NCBI GenBank assembly: GCA_963777855.1
Contig: CAVZRW010000016.1
Coordinates: forward strand, 186,001-250,000
Length of the DNA: 64,000 bases
Reading direction: 5' to 3'
From: Prado023 sp963777855
GTDB taxonomy: Bacteria; Actinomycetota; Actinomycetes; S36-B12; CAIYMF01
The notes beneath the pieces were generated by a model. The model was not told the DNA's origin, made no database searches, and worked only from the letters and a program-made list of their open reading frames with translations. This document shows positions 54,011 to 62,333 of the stretch, piece by piece. The translations under genes and the position numbers were made by a program. How positions within the stretch are numbered: position 1 is the first letter of the stretch; the number at the start of each line of letters is the position of its first letter.

Positions 54011-54742
54011 GTGCCTCCCCTGCAGCGCGGTGCGACCCGCCCGGCCCCGTCGGGGCCGGGCCGCCCGGCGGGCCTGCCGTGGACGGTCCTGGCGCGCTGG
54101 GGTGCCGTGGCCACGGTGGTGCTGGGCGTCGCGTGGCTGAGCCTGGCCCGCGGCGGCTGGGTGCCGTTCCTGTCCGGGGTCGACCTGGGCGTCCACGAGT
54201 TCGGGCACATGATCTTCCTGTGGGCGCCGTCGTTGTGGATGTCCTTCGCGGGCAGCCTGGTGCAGGTGTCGGCTCCCGCGGGGCTGGCGGCGTACTTCGG
54301 GTGGCGCGGGGACCGGGTGGGTGTCGTGCTGATGCTCGGCTGGCTGGGGATGTCGCTGAACAACGTGTCGGTGTACCTCGGCGACGCCCAGCGCATGATC
54401 CTGCCGCTGTTCGGCGACGACGGCTCCGGGGCGGGCCACGACTGGCACAACATCCTCGGTGCGCTGGGCCTGCTGGAGTGGACCGATGCCCTGTCGGCGA
54501 TGGTGCGCATCTGGGCGCTGATGGCGTTCCTGGCGGCGCTCGGGTTGGCGGCGTGGTTCGCCCGTGGGGACGTGCACCGTGCCGCGTCCCCACGTCCTGC
54601 TCAGCTGGGCGCGTGGTCGGCGTCGGAGCTGGGCGAGGCCATGGATCCCGGCCAGGCGCCCAGCGCGAGGGTCAGGTTCAGGACTGCCCGGGGGTCGTCG
54701 AGCTGGTTGCCGAAGAGCGACCGGACCTGGCCCATCCGGTAG
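54011..54742 (+). CDS. Membrane protein with HEFGH zinc-protease motif
   Basis: About 243 residues from GTG 54011. Two or three helices (ATVVLGVAWLSLARGG; MIFLWAPSLWMSFAGSLVQV; VRIWALMAFLAALGLAAWF) and, at about residue 63, GVHEFGHMIFLW, an HExxH zinc motif next to a helix, as in site-2-type or M48/M50-like membrane proteases. A second polar patch GHDWHNILGALGLLEW (about 140) could supply another ligand. The last 47 residues overlap, on the opposite strand, the DNA-binding end of the PucR-type gene over 142 bp. The proteolytic role is inferred from the motif alone. Confidence 0.7.
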   Translation: MPPLQRGATRPAPSGPGRPAGLPWTVLARWGAVATVVLGVAWLSLARGGWVPFLSGVDLGVHEFGHMIFLWAPSLWMSFAGSLVQVSAPAGLAAYFGWRGDRVGVVLMLGWLGMSLNNVSVYLGDAQRMILPLFGDDGSGAGHDWHNILGALGLLEWTDALSAMVRIWALMAFLAALGLAAWFARGDVHRAASPRPAQLGAWSASELGEAMDPGQAPSARVRFRTARGSSSWLPKSDRTWPIR

Positions 54743-56007
54743 CGCACGGTCTGCGGGTGCACGAACAGTGCCGCAGCCACCTCGTCGCGCCGGCCGCGGT
54801 GCAGCAACCAGGCCCGCAGGGTCTCGGCCAGCCGATCGGCCTGGGCCGGGCGCAGCGCCCGCAGCGGCGCCAGCGCCTGTGCGCGCAGGTCAGCCATCGC
54901 CTCCGGGTCGGCCCCCAGCACCAGCTCGGCCAGCACGTGGTCGGTGTGGACGATCCCGGAGGCCGCGCTCGACGGCGGCAGGCCCGCGCCCCCGGTGCCG
55001 GGTCCGGGGCGGGCATCGGCGCCCTCGGAACCCGACCCAGCCGGACCGGACCCGGCCGGACCGGACCCCGCTGGACCGGACCCCGCTGGACCGGACCCCG
55101 CCGGACCGGACCCCGCCGGACCGGCGGCGAGCCGGGGATCGATCGCCAGCTCCCACGCCCGTGCCGCGCGAGCGAACGACCGGTGCACGCGCAGCCAGGG
55201 CCGGGTCGGGCCGACCACCGCTCGGCCCCCCGCCAGGCCGCGCTCGAGGCCCGACTCGAACCGGGCGTCGGGATCGGGCACCAGCAGCACGGCGGCTCCC
55301 TCGCCCAGGTCGGGAACGTCCTCGACCGGGTGCAGAGTGCGCGGGTCGATCCGCGCCAGGACGTCGCCCACGCGGGCCTCGGGCAGGATCACCGCCACCA
55401 GCGCGCCCGGCGGGGTCCACCCCGCCCGTTGCGCGGCCGCCAGAAGCGCCTCCTCCGGGGCGCCGATCACCAGGCCATGGGCGAGTCGCTCGAGGTGCCG
55501 CTGGCGCTGCAGTCCCTCGACGGCCAGCTCGTCGGCATGCCCGGCGACGCTGGCCGCCGACAGCTGGTCGATGTAGGCGAAGACCAATTCGGCGAAGCTG
55601 ACCAGGCCCTCGGCGGGCAGCCCGGCCGCAGCCGCCGGGTCGGCCAGGCCCCGCCACGAGACCCGCGCCCCCACCCGGTAGGCCGCCAGGAGGGCGTCCA
55701 TGGAGCGGCCGCTGCGCGCCTCACCACGGCCCAGGGCGTAGGCGCCCTCGAGGGCTGGCGCCAGGGGTGCGCTCGGGTCCTGCTGCTGGGCGGCGAGGGC
55801 CAGGAACCCGCGCAGTGCGAGCTCGACGGCCTGGGCCAGCGTGTGTCGGGCGTTCTCGTCGAGGGTCCCCCGGTAGCCGGGCACCTCGCTGGCCACGGCC
55901 TCGATCGTCCGGGCGGCCACGTCGTGCAGTGCCGCGTGCATGGCTGCCAGGACCGGGGCAGGCACCTGGGGCACCGCGCCGGTCCCGCGCAGGGGTCGCT
56001 CAGCCAT
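54601..56007 (-). CDS. PucR/CdaR-type transcriptional regulator
   Basis: A 468-residue regulator from ATG 56007 with AAGGGACGAG upstream. The last 60 residues form the PucR helix-turn-helix (LRAWLLHRGRRDEVAAALFVHPQTVRYRMGQVRSLFG). Residues 60-300 are the sensor region (RsbRD/GGDEF-like form seen in CdaR relatives); in the middle is a run of six Gly-Pro-Ala-Gly-Ser repeats (DNA 55034-55123). It is divergent from the ferredoxin-reductase gene with only 91 bp between, so it most likely controls the reductase-desaturase operon. This is the arrangement of a lipid-desaturation regulator. Confidence 0.88.
   Translation of the reverse strand: MAERPLRGTGAVPQVPAPVLAAMHAALHDVAARTIEAVASEVPGYRGTLDENARHTLAQAVELALRGFLALAAQQQDPSAPLAPALEGAYALGRGEARSGRSMDALLAAYRVGARVSWRGLADPAAAAGLPAEGLVSFAELVFAYIDQLSAASVAGHADELAVEGLQRQRHLERLAHGLVIGAPEEALLAAAQRAGWTPPGALVAVILPEARVGDVLARIDPRTLHPVEDVPDLGEGAAVLLVPDPDARFESGLERGLAGGRAVVGPTRPWLRVHRSFARAARAWELAIDPRLAAGPAGSGPAGSGPAGSGPAGSGPAGSGPAGSGSEGADARPGPGTGGAGLPPSSAASGIVHTDHVLAELVLGADPEAMADLRAQALAPLRALRPAQADRLAETLRAWLLHRGRRDEVAAALFVHPQTVRYRMGQVRSLFGNQLDDPRAVLNLTLALGAWPGSMASPSSDADHAPS
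55034..55123. repeat. Six 15-bp repeats coding GPAGS in the PucR-type gene
   Basis: Tandem units such as CCGGACCCCGCTGGA, six in a row and differing at one or two silent bases, encode six Gly-Pro-Ala-Gly-Ser repeats that link the sensor and the DNA-binding half. Confidence 0.85.
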
Positions 56008-56098
56008 GCTCGTCCCTTGTCTCCACCGAACAACTCGATGCGTCAGATTCACCTGATGAGGACACGAGGTTACCCCGGCAAGCGGGAAGGATGGGGGC

Positions 56099-57241
56099 AT
56101 GACGCTCACGGAACCCCTGGCGCCCGCCGCACCCGACTCCACGGACGCCCCGGCCCGGGTCCTGCCTGCCCGCCCCCCTGTGACGGCCCGCGTCGGCACG
56201 GCGGCCCTGCGACTGCTCGCAGCGGTGACCACCCCACTGCTGCCCTCGGACTACCTCGACGTGATCGACCCCCTGCACAACGGGGCTGACCTGCGCGGAC
56301 GGATCCTGCGGGTCGAGCACGAGACCGAGGACGCGGCCACGATCGTGATCCGCCCGGGTCGTCGCTGGGCCGGGCACATCCCGGGCCAGTACGTGCGGCT
56401 CGGCGTGGACGTCGAGGGCGTTCGGTGGTGGCGGGCCTACTCGCTGACCTCCGGCCCGCGCACCGACGGGACCATAGCCATCACCGTCCGGGCGATCCCC
56501 GACGGCCGGGTCAGCCAGCACCTGGTCCACCGCGTGCGCCCCGGCACCATCGTCCAGCTCGACCAGGCCCGTGGCGACTTCCACCTGCCCGGCCGGCTGC
56601 CCGAGCGCGTGCTGTTCCTGACCGCCGGCAGCGGCATCACCCCCGTCATGGGCATGCTGCGCCACCACCTGCTGGCGCTGCCCGACGTGGTCGTCGTGCA
56701 CAGCGCTCCGACGCCCGCCGACGTGATCTTCGGTGACGAGCTGCGGGACATGGCCGCCGCCGGGCGGATCCGGCTCATCGAGCGCCACACCGACAGCGAG
56801 GGCCTGCTCGACCCCGCGGAGCTCGACGGCCTCGTGCCCGACTGGCGCGACCGCCAGGCCTGGGCGTGCGGCCCCACCGGGCTGCTGGACGCCGCCGAGG
56901 CGTGGTGGTCCGCCGCTGGTGCCGCGGACCAGCTGCACACCGAGCGGTTCCGCGCCTCGGTCGTCGTCACCGGCGACGGCGGCCCCGTGACGTTCACCCG
57001 CTCCGGTCGGGTGGTCCAGGCCGACGGAGCGACGCCGCTTCTCGATGCCGGTGAGGCGGCAGGGGTGCTGATGCCCTCCGGCTGCCGGATGGGCATCTGC
57101 TACGGCTGCGTGCGCCCCTTGGAGTCCGGTGCCGTGCGCGACCTGCGCACCGGTGCGCTGACCACCGCCGAGCCCGGCGACGGCGTCAAGGTCCAGACCT
57201 GCGTCACCGCCGCCGCCGGCCCCTGCACGATCGACGTCTGA
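56099..57241 (+). CDS. Ferredoxin reductase with C-terminal 2Fe-2S ferredoxin domain (desaturase partner)
   Basis: A 380-residue electron carrier from ATG 56099. Residues 60-290 are an NAD(P)H:flavin reductase: RAYSLTS (FAD loop), GSGITPVMGML (NAD(P)H loop) and WACGPTGLLDAAE. Residues 295-380 are a plant-type ferredoxin with Cys in PSGCRMGICYGCVRPL and the fourth in VQTCVTAAAG. It moves electrons from NAD(P)H to the desaturase downstream (86-bp gap), as the Rv3230c-DesA3 pair does in mycobacteria. Divergent from the PucR-type regulator. Confidence 0.92.
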   Translation: MTLTEPLAPAAPDSTDAPARVLPARPPVTARVGTAALRLLAAVTTPLLPSDYLDVIDPLHNGADLRGRILRVEHETEDAATIVIRPGRRWAGHIPGQYVRLGVDVEGVRWWRAYSLTSGPRTDGTIAITVRAIPDGRVSQHLVHRVRPGTIVQLDQARGDFHLPGRLPERVLFLTAGSGITPVMGMLRHHLLALPDVVVVHSAPTPADVIFGDELRDMAAAGRIRLIERHTDSEGLLDPAELDGLVPDWRDRQAWACGPTGLLDAAEAWWSAAGAADQLHTERFRASVVVTGDGGPVTFTRSGRVVQADGATPLLDAGEAAGVLMPSGCRMGICYGCVRPLESGAVRDLRTGALTTAEPGDGVKVQTCVTAAAGPCTIDV

Positions 57242-57252
57242 CACCACAACCC

Positions 57253-57301
57253 GTTGTGCAGTCGATTCCGACCTTGTCACCGTCGGAATCGACTGCACAA
57301 C
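57253..57301. repeat. Perfect 20-bp inverted repeat between reductase and desaturase genes
   Basis: Arms GTTGTGCAGTCGATTCCGAC (57253-57272) and its exact complement (57282-57301) around a 9-nt loop, in the 86-bp gap. The inner 12-mer GTCGGAATCGAC occurs once more, in the gap at 27931-27942. It could cap the message, attenuate the desaturase, or be a mobile palindromic element. Confidence 0.9.
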
Positions 57302-57327
57302 AGCCCCCGAACTGAAACGGACACACC

Positions 57328-58548
57328 ATGACCGTCATCCAGAAGCGCCCCGACAATCCCGTGGCCCACCTCAGCGACGCCGACATCGAGGCGATCGCCG
57401 TCGAGCTCGACGCGCTGCGCGAGGAGGTCCTGGCCGGTCTCGGCGAGGCCGACGCCGCCTACATCCGCAAGGTCATCAAGGTCCAGCGCACGCTCGAGAT
57501 GACCTCCCGCGGCGTGCTGCTGTTCTCGCTGTTCCCGCCGGCCTGGATCGCGGGCACCGTCGGGCTGTCGATCGCCAAGATCCTGGAGAACATGGAGGTC
57601 GGGCACAACATCCTGCACGGCCAGTGGGACTGGATGCGCGACCCCAAGATCCACTCCACCACCTGGGAGTGGGACAACGTGGCCCCCGCCGACATGTGGA
57701 AGCACTCGCACAACGAGATCCACCACCGCTACACCAACGTCGTGGGCCGCGACAACGACCTCGGCTACGGGATCATGCGCGTCGACGAGGACCAGCGCTG
57801 GCACCCGATGCACCTGGGCCAGCCGCTGTGGAACTTCCTCAACGCCTGCTTCTTCGAGTACGGCATCGCCGCCTACGACCTCGAGCTGGGCAAGTACTAC
57901 AAGGGCCGCAAGAAGGTCGACGCCGCGTTCAAGCGTGATGCGCGCAAGGTGCTGGGCAAGATCGGTCGACAGGTCCGCAAGGACTACCTGCTCAACCCCG
58001 CGATCGCCGCCCTCGTGAACCCGTTCTCCGCGGTTCCCGCGTTCCTGGCCACGTTGGCCGCCAACGCGGTGGCCAACGTGGTGCGCAACATCTGGACCCA
58101 CTCGGTGATCATGTGCGGGCACTTCCCCGAGGGAGTGGCCACGTTCTCGAAGACCTCGATCGAGGGCGAGACCCGTGGCGAGTGGTACGTGCGCCAGATG
58201 GTCGGCTCGGCGAACATCACCGGGTCGAAGGCGATGCACATCATGACCGGCAACCTGTCCTTCCAGGTCGAGCACCACCTGTTCCCGGACATGCCGAGCA
58301 ACCAGTACGCGCGGATCGCCCCGCGGATCCAGGACCTGTTCGCCCGCCACGACCTGCCCTACGTGACGGGGTCGCTGCCCCGCCAGGTGGCCTCGGCCTG
58401 GCACAAGGTGCTGCGCCTGGCGCTGCCGAACAACGCGTTCGGCCGGTTCAACCGGACCGCGGCACCGGCCGGCCGGGGCGCAACGCCCGGACCGGCGGGC
58501 GGCGCGGGATCCAGTGACGAGGGCTCCCCGGAGCTGGCCGCCGCCTGA
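57328..58548 (+). CDS. Fatty acid (acyl-CoA) desaturase, DesA3-like
   Basis: A 406-residue membrane desaturase from ATG 57328. The three His boxes for the di-iron centre are HNILH (about residue 93), HSHNEIHH (about 129) and QVEHHLFP (about 312); two hydrophobic pairs of helices lie between them. It inserts a double bond into a fatty acyl chain using electrons from the reductase upstream. A C-terminal Ala/Gly/Ser-rich tail of about 30 residues follows the enzyme. A hairpin 33 bp after the stop ends the operon. Confidence 0.93.
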   Translation: MTVIQKRPDNPVAHLSDADIEAIAVELDALREEVLAGLGEADAAYIRKVIKVQRTLEMTSRGVLLFSLFPPAWIAGTVGLSIAKILENMEVGHNILHGQWDWMRDPKIHSTTWEWDNVAPADMWKHSHNEIHHRYTNVVGRDNDLGYGIMRVDEDQRWHPMHLGQPLWNFLNACFFEYGIAAYDLELGKYYKGRKKVDAAFKRDARKVLGKIGRQVRKDYLLNPAIAALVNPFSAVPAFLATLAANAVANVVRNIWTHSVIMCGHFPEGVATFSKTSIEGETRGEWYVRQMVGSANITGSKAMHIMTGNLSFQVEHHLFPDMPSNQYARIAPRIQDLFARHDLPYVTGSLPRQVASAWHKVLRLALPNNAFGRFNRTAAPAGRGATPGPAGGAGSSDEGSPELAAA

Positions 58549-58581
58549 GCTGAGCCCAGCGCGGTCGGTGGACCCCGAGCG

Positions 58582-58616
58582 GCCGGTGGCGCCAGGGCGG
58601 GACTGGCGCCACCGGC
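58582..58616. terminator. Hairpin terminator candidate after the desaturase
   Basis: A perfect 14-bp stem (GCCGGTGGCGCCAG and its complement) with a 7-nt loop, starting 33 bp after the desaturase stop. The 308-bp gap to the next gene (58549-58856) holds this and, near 58791-58820, a sequence like the repeats at 60858-61040; no gene is supported. Confidence 0.7.
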
Positions 58617-58856
58617 GTCCCGCGCAGCCGGGTCCGTCGGGTCGGGGGAGTTCGAGCGAGAAGGCGAGGGTGCGGGAGTCCCCGCGGGTCCTTCCCCGCG
58701 GCTGCTCCCGCGTCCCACCGGGCGAGGGTGCAGTGGGCATCGCGCGGCACGCCACGCACCTGATCCCGCATCACACGCCGGCGAGGGTGCGGGGGATCAC
58801 CCGACGGGGGCGCCACGTGGCTCCCTGGCCGCCGCCGGCCGTGGCAGGGTGGTGCC

Positions 58857-60008
58857 ATGAGCTCGACCACGCCTGCTGCCCCCAGCCCAGCCGCACTCGC
58901 CTTCGACTCCGCCGAGGGAGTCGTCGAGGTCCGCGACCTGACCAAGACCTTCGGCCCCGTGCGCGCCGTCGACCACCTGAGCTTCACCGTGGCCCCCGGC
59001 CGGGTCACCGGCTTCCTCGGCCCGAACGGGGCCGGCAAGACCACGACCCTGCGCATGCTGCTCGGCCTGGCCACGCCCAACTCCGGCACCGCCACCATCG
59101 GGGGCCGGCCCTACCCGCAGCGCACCCAGCCGGCCAGGCACGTGGGCTCGGCGCTCGAGGCCTCCTCGTTCCACCCCGGCAGGACCGCCCGCGACCACCT
59201 GCGCGTGTACGCCCCCCAGGTGGGCGTCGACGACGCGCGCTGCGAGGAGGTGCTCGGGATCGTCGGGATGACCGAGGCGGCCGACCGGCGCGTCGGCGGC
59301 TTCTCGATGGGCATGCGCCAGCGCCTGGCCCTGGCCACGACGCTGCTCGGCGACCCGCAGGTGCTGCTCCTCGACGAGCCGGCCAACGGCCTGGACCCCG
59401 AGGGCATCGCGTGGCTGCGCCACTTCCTGCGCTACCTGGCTGCTCAGGGCCGGACCGTCCTCGTCTCCAGCCATGTGCTCTCCGAGGTGGAGCAGACCGT
59501 CGATGACGTGGTGATCATCGCCCGGGGGCGGCTGGTGCACGCATCCTCGCTGGCTGAGCTCGAGGCGCTGGCCCGGCAGGCGGTGCGGATCGCCTCACCG
59601 GATGCCGCCGCGCTCGCCGCGCTCGTGACCGAGCAGGGCTGGGGGCCGTCCACGCGCTTCGACAGCCCGAACGTCGCGGTGGTCTACGACCGCCAGACCC
59701 CCCAGGTGGGGGCGGCGGCGTTCGCCCGCGGATTGGAGCTCCACGAGCTGGCCCCAGCCGGGACGAGCCTCGAGGCGTTGTTCCTGCAGCTGACCGCCGA
59801 TCCGGTGGAGGGCGCGGACGTGCGTCCGGGGCTGGCTGGAGTTGGTCTTCCGGGTGGCACTCCCGGATCCCAGACGGGTGGCCCGGCGGGTGCTGTGCAG
59901 GCGGGTCCCGGCGCGGCCGGTCCGTCCGCCCCACCCGGTCCGTCCGCCCCACCCGGGCCGCCCGCCGTCCCCGGCTCCGCGCCCGAGGCCACCGGGGGTG
60001 CCCGATGA
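58857..60008 (+). CDS. ABC transporter ATP-binding protein (third exporter)
   Basis: A 383-residue ATPase from ATG 58857. Walker A GPNGAGKTTT (about residue 56), signature FSMGMRQRL (about 148) and Walker B VLLLDEPANGLDP (about 168) are complete. The last 60 residues are Pro/Gly/Ala-rich (APPGPSAPPGPP) with no fold, an unusual tail. The stop overlaps the permease start (ATGA). Type and length suit an ABC-2 exporter of hydrophobic compounds; the substrate is unknown. Confidence 0.9.
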   Translation: MSSTTPAAPSPAALAFDSAEGVVEVRDLTKTFGPVRAVDHLSFTVAPGRVTGFLGPNGAGKTTTLRMLLGLATPNSGTATIGGRPYPQRTQPARHVGSALEASSFHPGRTARDHLRVYAPQVGVDDARCEEVLGIVGMTEAADRRVGGFSMGMRQRLALATTLLGDPQVLLLDEPANGLDPEGIAWLRHFLRYLAAQGRTVLVSSHVLSEVEQTVDDVVIIARGRLVHASSLAELEALARQAVRIASPDAAALAALVTEQGWGPSTRFDSPNVAVVYDRQTPQVGAAAFARGLELHELAPAGTSLEALFLQLTADPVEGADVRPGLAGVGLPGGTPGSQTGGPAGAVQAGPGAAGPSAPPGPSAPPGPPAVPGSAPEATGGAR

Positions 60009-60841
60009 TGGCCGCCCTGCGCACCGAGTTCCGCAAGGTCGCCACCACCCGCACCTGGTGGCTGACCTGCCTGGCGATGTTCGGCTACATGGCCGTGATG
60101 GGCGTCATCATGGCGTTCTCGTTGGTCATGGGCACGCGCCAGGCCGAGGAGACCGGCGCCGCGTCGGGCGGGAGCATGGGCGGCCTCGGCTCGGCGGTGC
60201 TCGACGCCACTGCGGTCGCCATGTCCGTGTACACGCTGGCGGTGGCGCTGGGCTACATCTTCCCGGCGATCCTCGGGGCGCTGAGTGTCACCGGCGAGTT
60301 CCGGCACCGCACCATCACGCCCACGCTGCTGGCCGAGCCGCGGCGCAGCCTCGTGCTCGGGTCGAAGCTCGTGGCGATCCTGCCGTTCGCGCTGGTGCTC
60401 GCCCTGGCCGGCGTGGCCGGGACCGTCCTCGGCGGGGCGCCCACGCTGGCGATCATGGGCGAGCCGACGCTGCTCGGCGACGCTGACATCCAGGCCACGC
60501 TGGCCAAGTCCGTGCTCGCTCTCGTGCTGTGGGCGCTGGTCGGCGTGGGGTTCGGGTCCGTGCTGACCAACCAGGTGGCGGCGATCGTCGTGCTGCTGGC
60601 GTTCACCCAGTTCGTCGAGCCGCTGTTGCGCCTGCTGCTCGCGCAGTTCGACGCCACCGAGCAGGCCAGCAAGTTCCTGCCCGGGGCTGCCGGGGAGTCG
60701 ATCGCCGGCTCGAGCCTCTACGTGAGCTCCGGCCTGGCCGAGCTGCTGCCCTCGTGGCAGGGAGCGCTGGTGCTGGCCGGGTACGCGCTGGTGCTGGTCG
60801 TGATCGGTCGGTTCACCACGTTCCGCCGCGACATCGGCTGA
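60005..60841 (+). CDS. ABC-2 type permease subunit
   Basis: A 278-residue membrane protein from ATG 60005 (MetMet start; the second Met at 60008 is possible). Six helices, a cytosolic start ALRTEFRKVATTRTWW and, after the second helix, the motif GEFRHRTITPTLLAEPRR found in NatB/ABC-2 permeases, whose coupling helix touches the ATPase. It pairs with the ATPase by a 4-bp overlap. A hairpin (60860-60895) follows 18 bp after the stop. Confidence 0.88.
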   Translation: MMAALRTEFRKVATTRTWWLTCLAMFGYMAVMGVIMAFSLVMGTRQAEETGAASGGSMGGLGSAVLDATAVAMSVYTLAVALGYIFPAILGALSVTGEFRHRTITPTLLAEPRRSLVLGSKLVAILPFALVLALAGVAGTVLGGAPTLAIMGEPTLLGDADIQATLAKSVLALVLWALVGVGFGSVLTNQVAAIVVLLAFTQFVEPLLRLLLAQFDATEQASKFLPGAAGESIAGSSLYVSSGLAELLPSWQGALVLAGYALVLVVIGRFTTFRRDIG

Positions 60842-60857
60842 CCAACCCGGAGGCGGG

Positions 60858-61040
60858 TGGGGATCACTCGCGCCGGGCCCTGGGCGGGTGATCCCGCGAC
60901 GGAACGCGGGCGCCATGGATGCGGGATCCCCCAGTTGATCCCGCGACGGGGCGCGGACGCCATGAGGGCGCGGGCCCGGCTGGGGATCACTCCCGACGGG
61001 CGCCGACGCCCTGGGGCGCGGGATCCCCGGCCACGGCCAT
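60858..61040. repeat. Hairpin-rich dispersed repeats before the IS element
   Basis: Two units of 29 bp (60889-60917 and 60936-60964) agree at 26 positions; a third, more divergent block starts near 60980 with GGGGATCACTCCCGACGG. GGGATCAC (60860-60867) pairs with GTGATCCC (60888-60895), and GCGGGATC (60921-60928) with GATCCCGC (60937-60944). A related block lies at 58791-58820. The first hairpin probably serves as terminator of the ABC genes. Confidence 0.65.
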
Positions 61041-61063
61041 GATCGGTGGGGGTTGCCCGTGAT

Positions 61064-62116
61064 CTAGTGGTCCGTCTGCGTATTGATCTGGCGGAGGGTG
61101 TCGCGGCCTCGTTGGACCTTGGCGATGATGTCGTCGGCGGTGGCCTTCCAGATGAAGGGCTTGGGGTCGGTGTTCCAGTGTTCGGCCCAGGTGGTGATGG
61201 CCTCGGAGAGGTCGTCGACGCTGGTGAAGGTGCCGCGGCGTAGCCGGCGGTCGGTGAGTTCCTTGAACCAGCGTTCGATCAGGTTGAGCCAGGAGCTTGA
61301 GGTTGGGGTGTAGTGAAGATGCCAGCGTCGGCGGTCGCGGTGGGCCAACCACTTCTTGATCTCGGGGGTGGAGTGTGCCGAGAGGTTGTCCAGGACGACG
61401 TGCACTGCCAGACCGCGGGGCACGGTGGCGTCGATCTGCTTGAAGAACCGCAGCACGTCGGTCCCGGTGTGGCCCTTGGTCAGGTCGGTGAGTACCTCGC
61501 CGGTGGCGATGTTCATCGCTGCGAACAGGTCGATGGTGCCGTTGCGCTTGTAGTCGTGGGTCATCGTGCCCGCGCGACCGGGCTTCATCGGTAGCGACGG
61601 TTGGGTGCGGTCCAGGGCCTGGCACTGGGTCTTCTCGTCGAAGGAGAACACCACCGCCCGTGCCGGCGGGTTGAGGTAGAGCCCGACGACATCGACGAGC
61701 TTCTCCTCGAAATGCGGGTCGTTGCTGACCTTGAACGTGTCGACTCGCCACGGCTTGAGGTTGTGATCGGCCCAGATCTTGGCCACCGCGTCCTTGCCGA
61801 TCCCGACCCGCGCGGCCAGCGTCCGGGTCGACCAATGCGTCGAGCCGTCGGCCGGTCGTTCGGTGTGCGTGAGACGCAGCACCTCCTCGACCGTGCCCGG
61901 GGGCAGCGACGGCTTACGGCCACGGCCCTTCGCGATGACTCCGACCCCAGCCGGACCCTCGGCTGCGAACCGTGCGCGCCACCGCCGCACCGCATCGGCG
62001 TCCACCTCGCAGCGACGGGCGATCTCGGCGTTCGCGAGCCCGTCAGCGGCCCACAACAACGCCCTGGCTTGCACGACCACCCGATGTGGCCGACTCGCTG
62101 AGCGCGACATCCGCAC
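61064..62116 (-). CDS. IS630 family transposase
   Basis: A 350-residue DDE transposase from GTG 62116; ATG 62110 is also possible. The N-terminal half has a helix-turn-helix (NAEIARRCEVDADAVRRWRARF) and a second DNA-binding part. The catalytic triad lies in FSFDEKTQC (Asp), HVVLDNLSAHST (Asp) and SSSWLNLIERWFKEL (Glu). The frame is intact, so it could be active. The stop codon TAG (61066-61064) is made by the flanking TA plus one outside base: the gene runs through the IS end, and its termination depends on the target site. Confidence 0.93.
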   Translation of the reverse strand: MRMSRSASRPHRVVVQARALLWAADGLANAEIARRCEVDADAVRRWRARFAAEGPAGVGVIAKGRGRKPSLPPGTVEEVLRLTHTERPADGSTHWSTRTLAARVGIGKDAVAKIWADHNLKPWRVDTFKVSNDPHFEEKLVDVVGLYLNPPARAVVFSFDEKTQCQALDRTQPSLPMKPGRAGTMTHDYKRNGTIDLFAAMNIATGEVLTDLTKGHTGTDVLRFFKQIDATVPRGLAVHVVLDNLSAHSTPEIKKWLAHRDRRRWHLHYTPTSSSWLNLIERWFKELTDRRLRRGTFTSVDDLSEAITTWAEHWNTDPKPFIWKATADDIIAKVQRGRDTLRQINTQTDH

Positions 62117-62220
62117 CAGTTCATCGCGCTGATGCGGGAGTCATTTCCAGGGCAGGAGCAGCAGGTCGGGGCATATCCCGACTCTACCTGAATACCCCTG
62201 CTATTTCACAGACACACCAC
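61067..62220. mobile_element. IS630-type insertion sequence with inverted ends and TA flanks
   Basis: The ends GTGGTCCGTCTGCG (left, 61067) and the complement of the right end, GTGGTGTGTCTGTG, match at 11 of 14 bases. Each end is bordered by TA (61065-61066 and 62221-62222), the target duplication expected of the IS630/Tc1-mariner group. The 1154-bp unit holds one transposase gene on the minus strand. Confidence 0.82.
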
Positions 62221-62333
62221 TAGGTTGTCCAACCCACATCCATATCGGCGTGCGGCCGATTCCGGGACCCGTGCTGGGCCGGCGGCGGGGCCCGCGGCGG
62301 GCTCCGAGCGCCGCTCGACCCGAGGTCGGCCGA

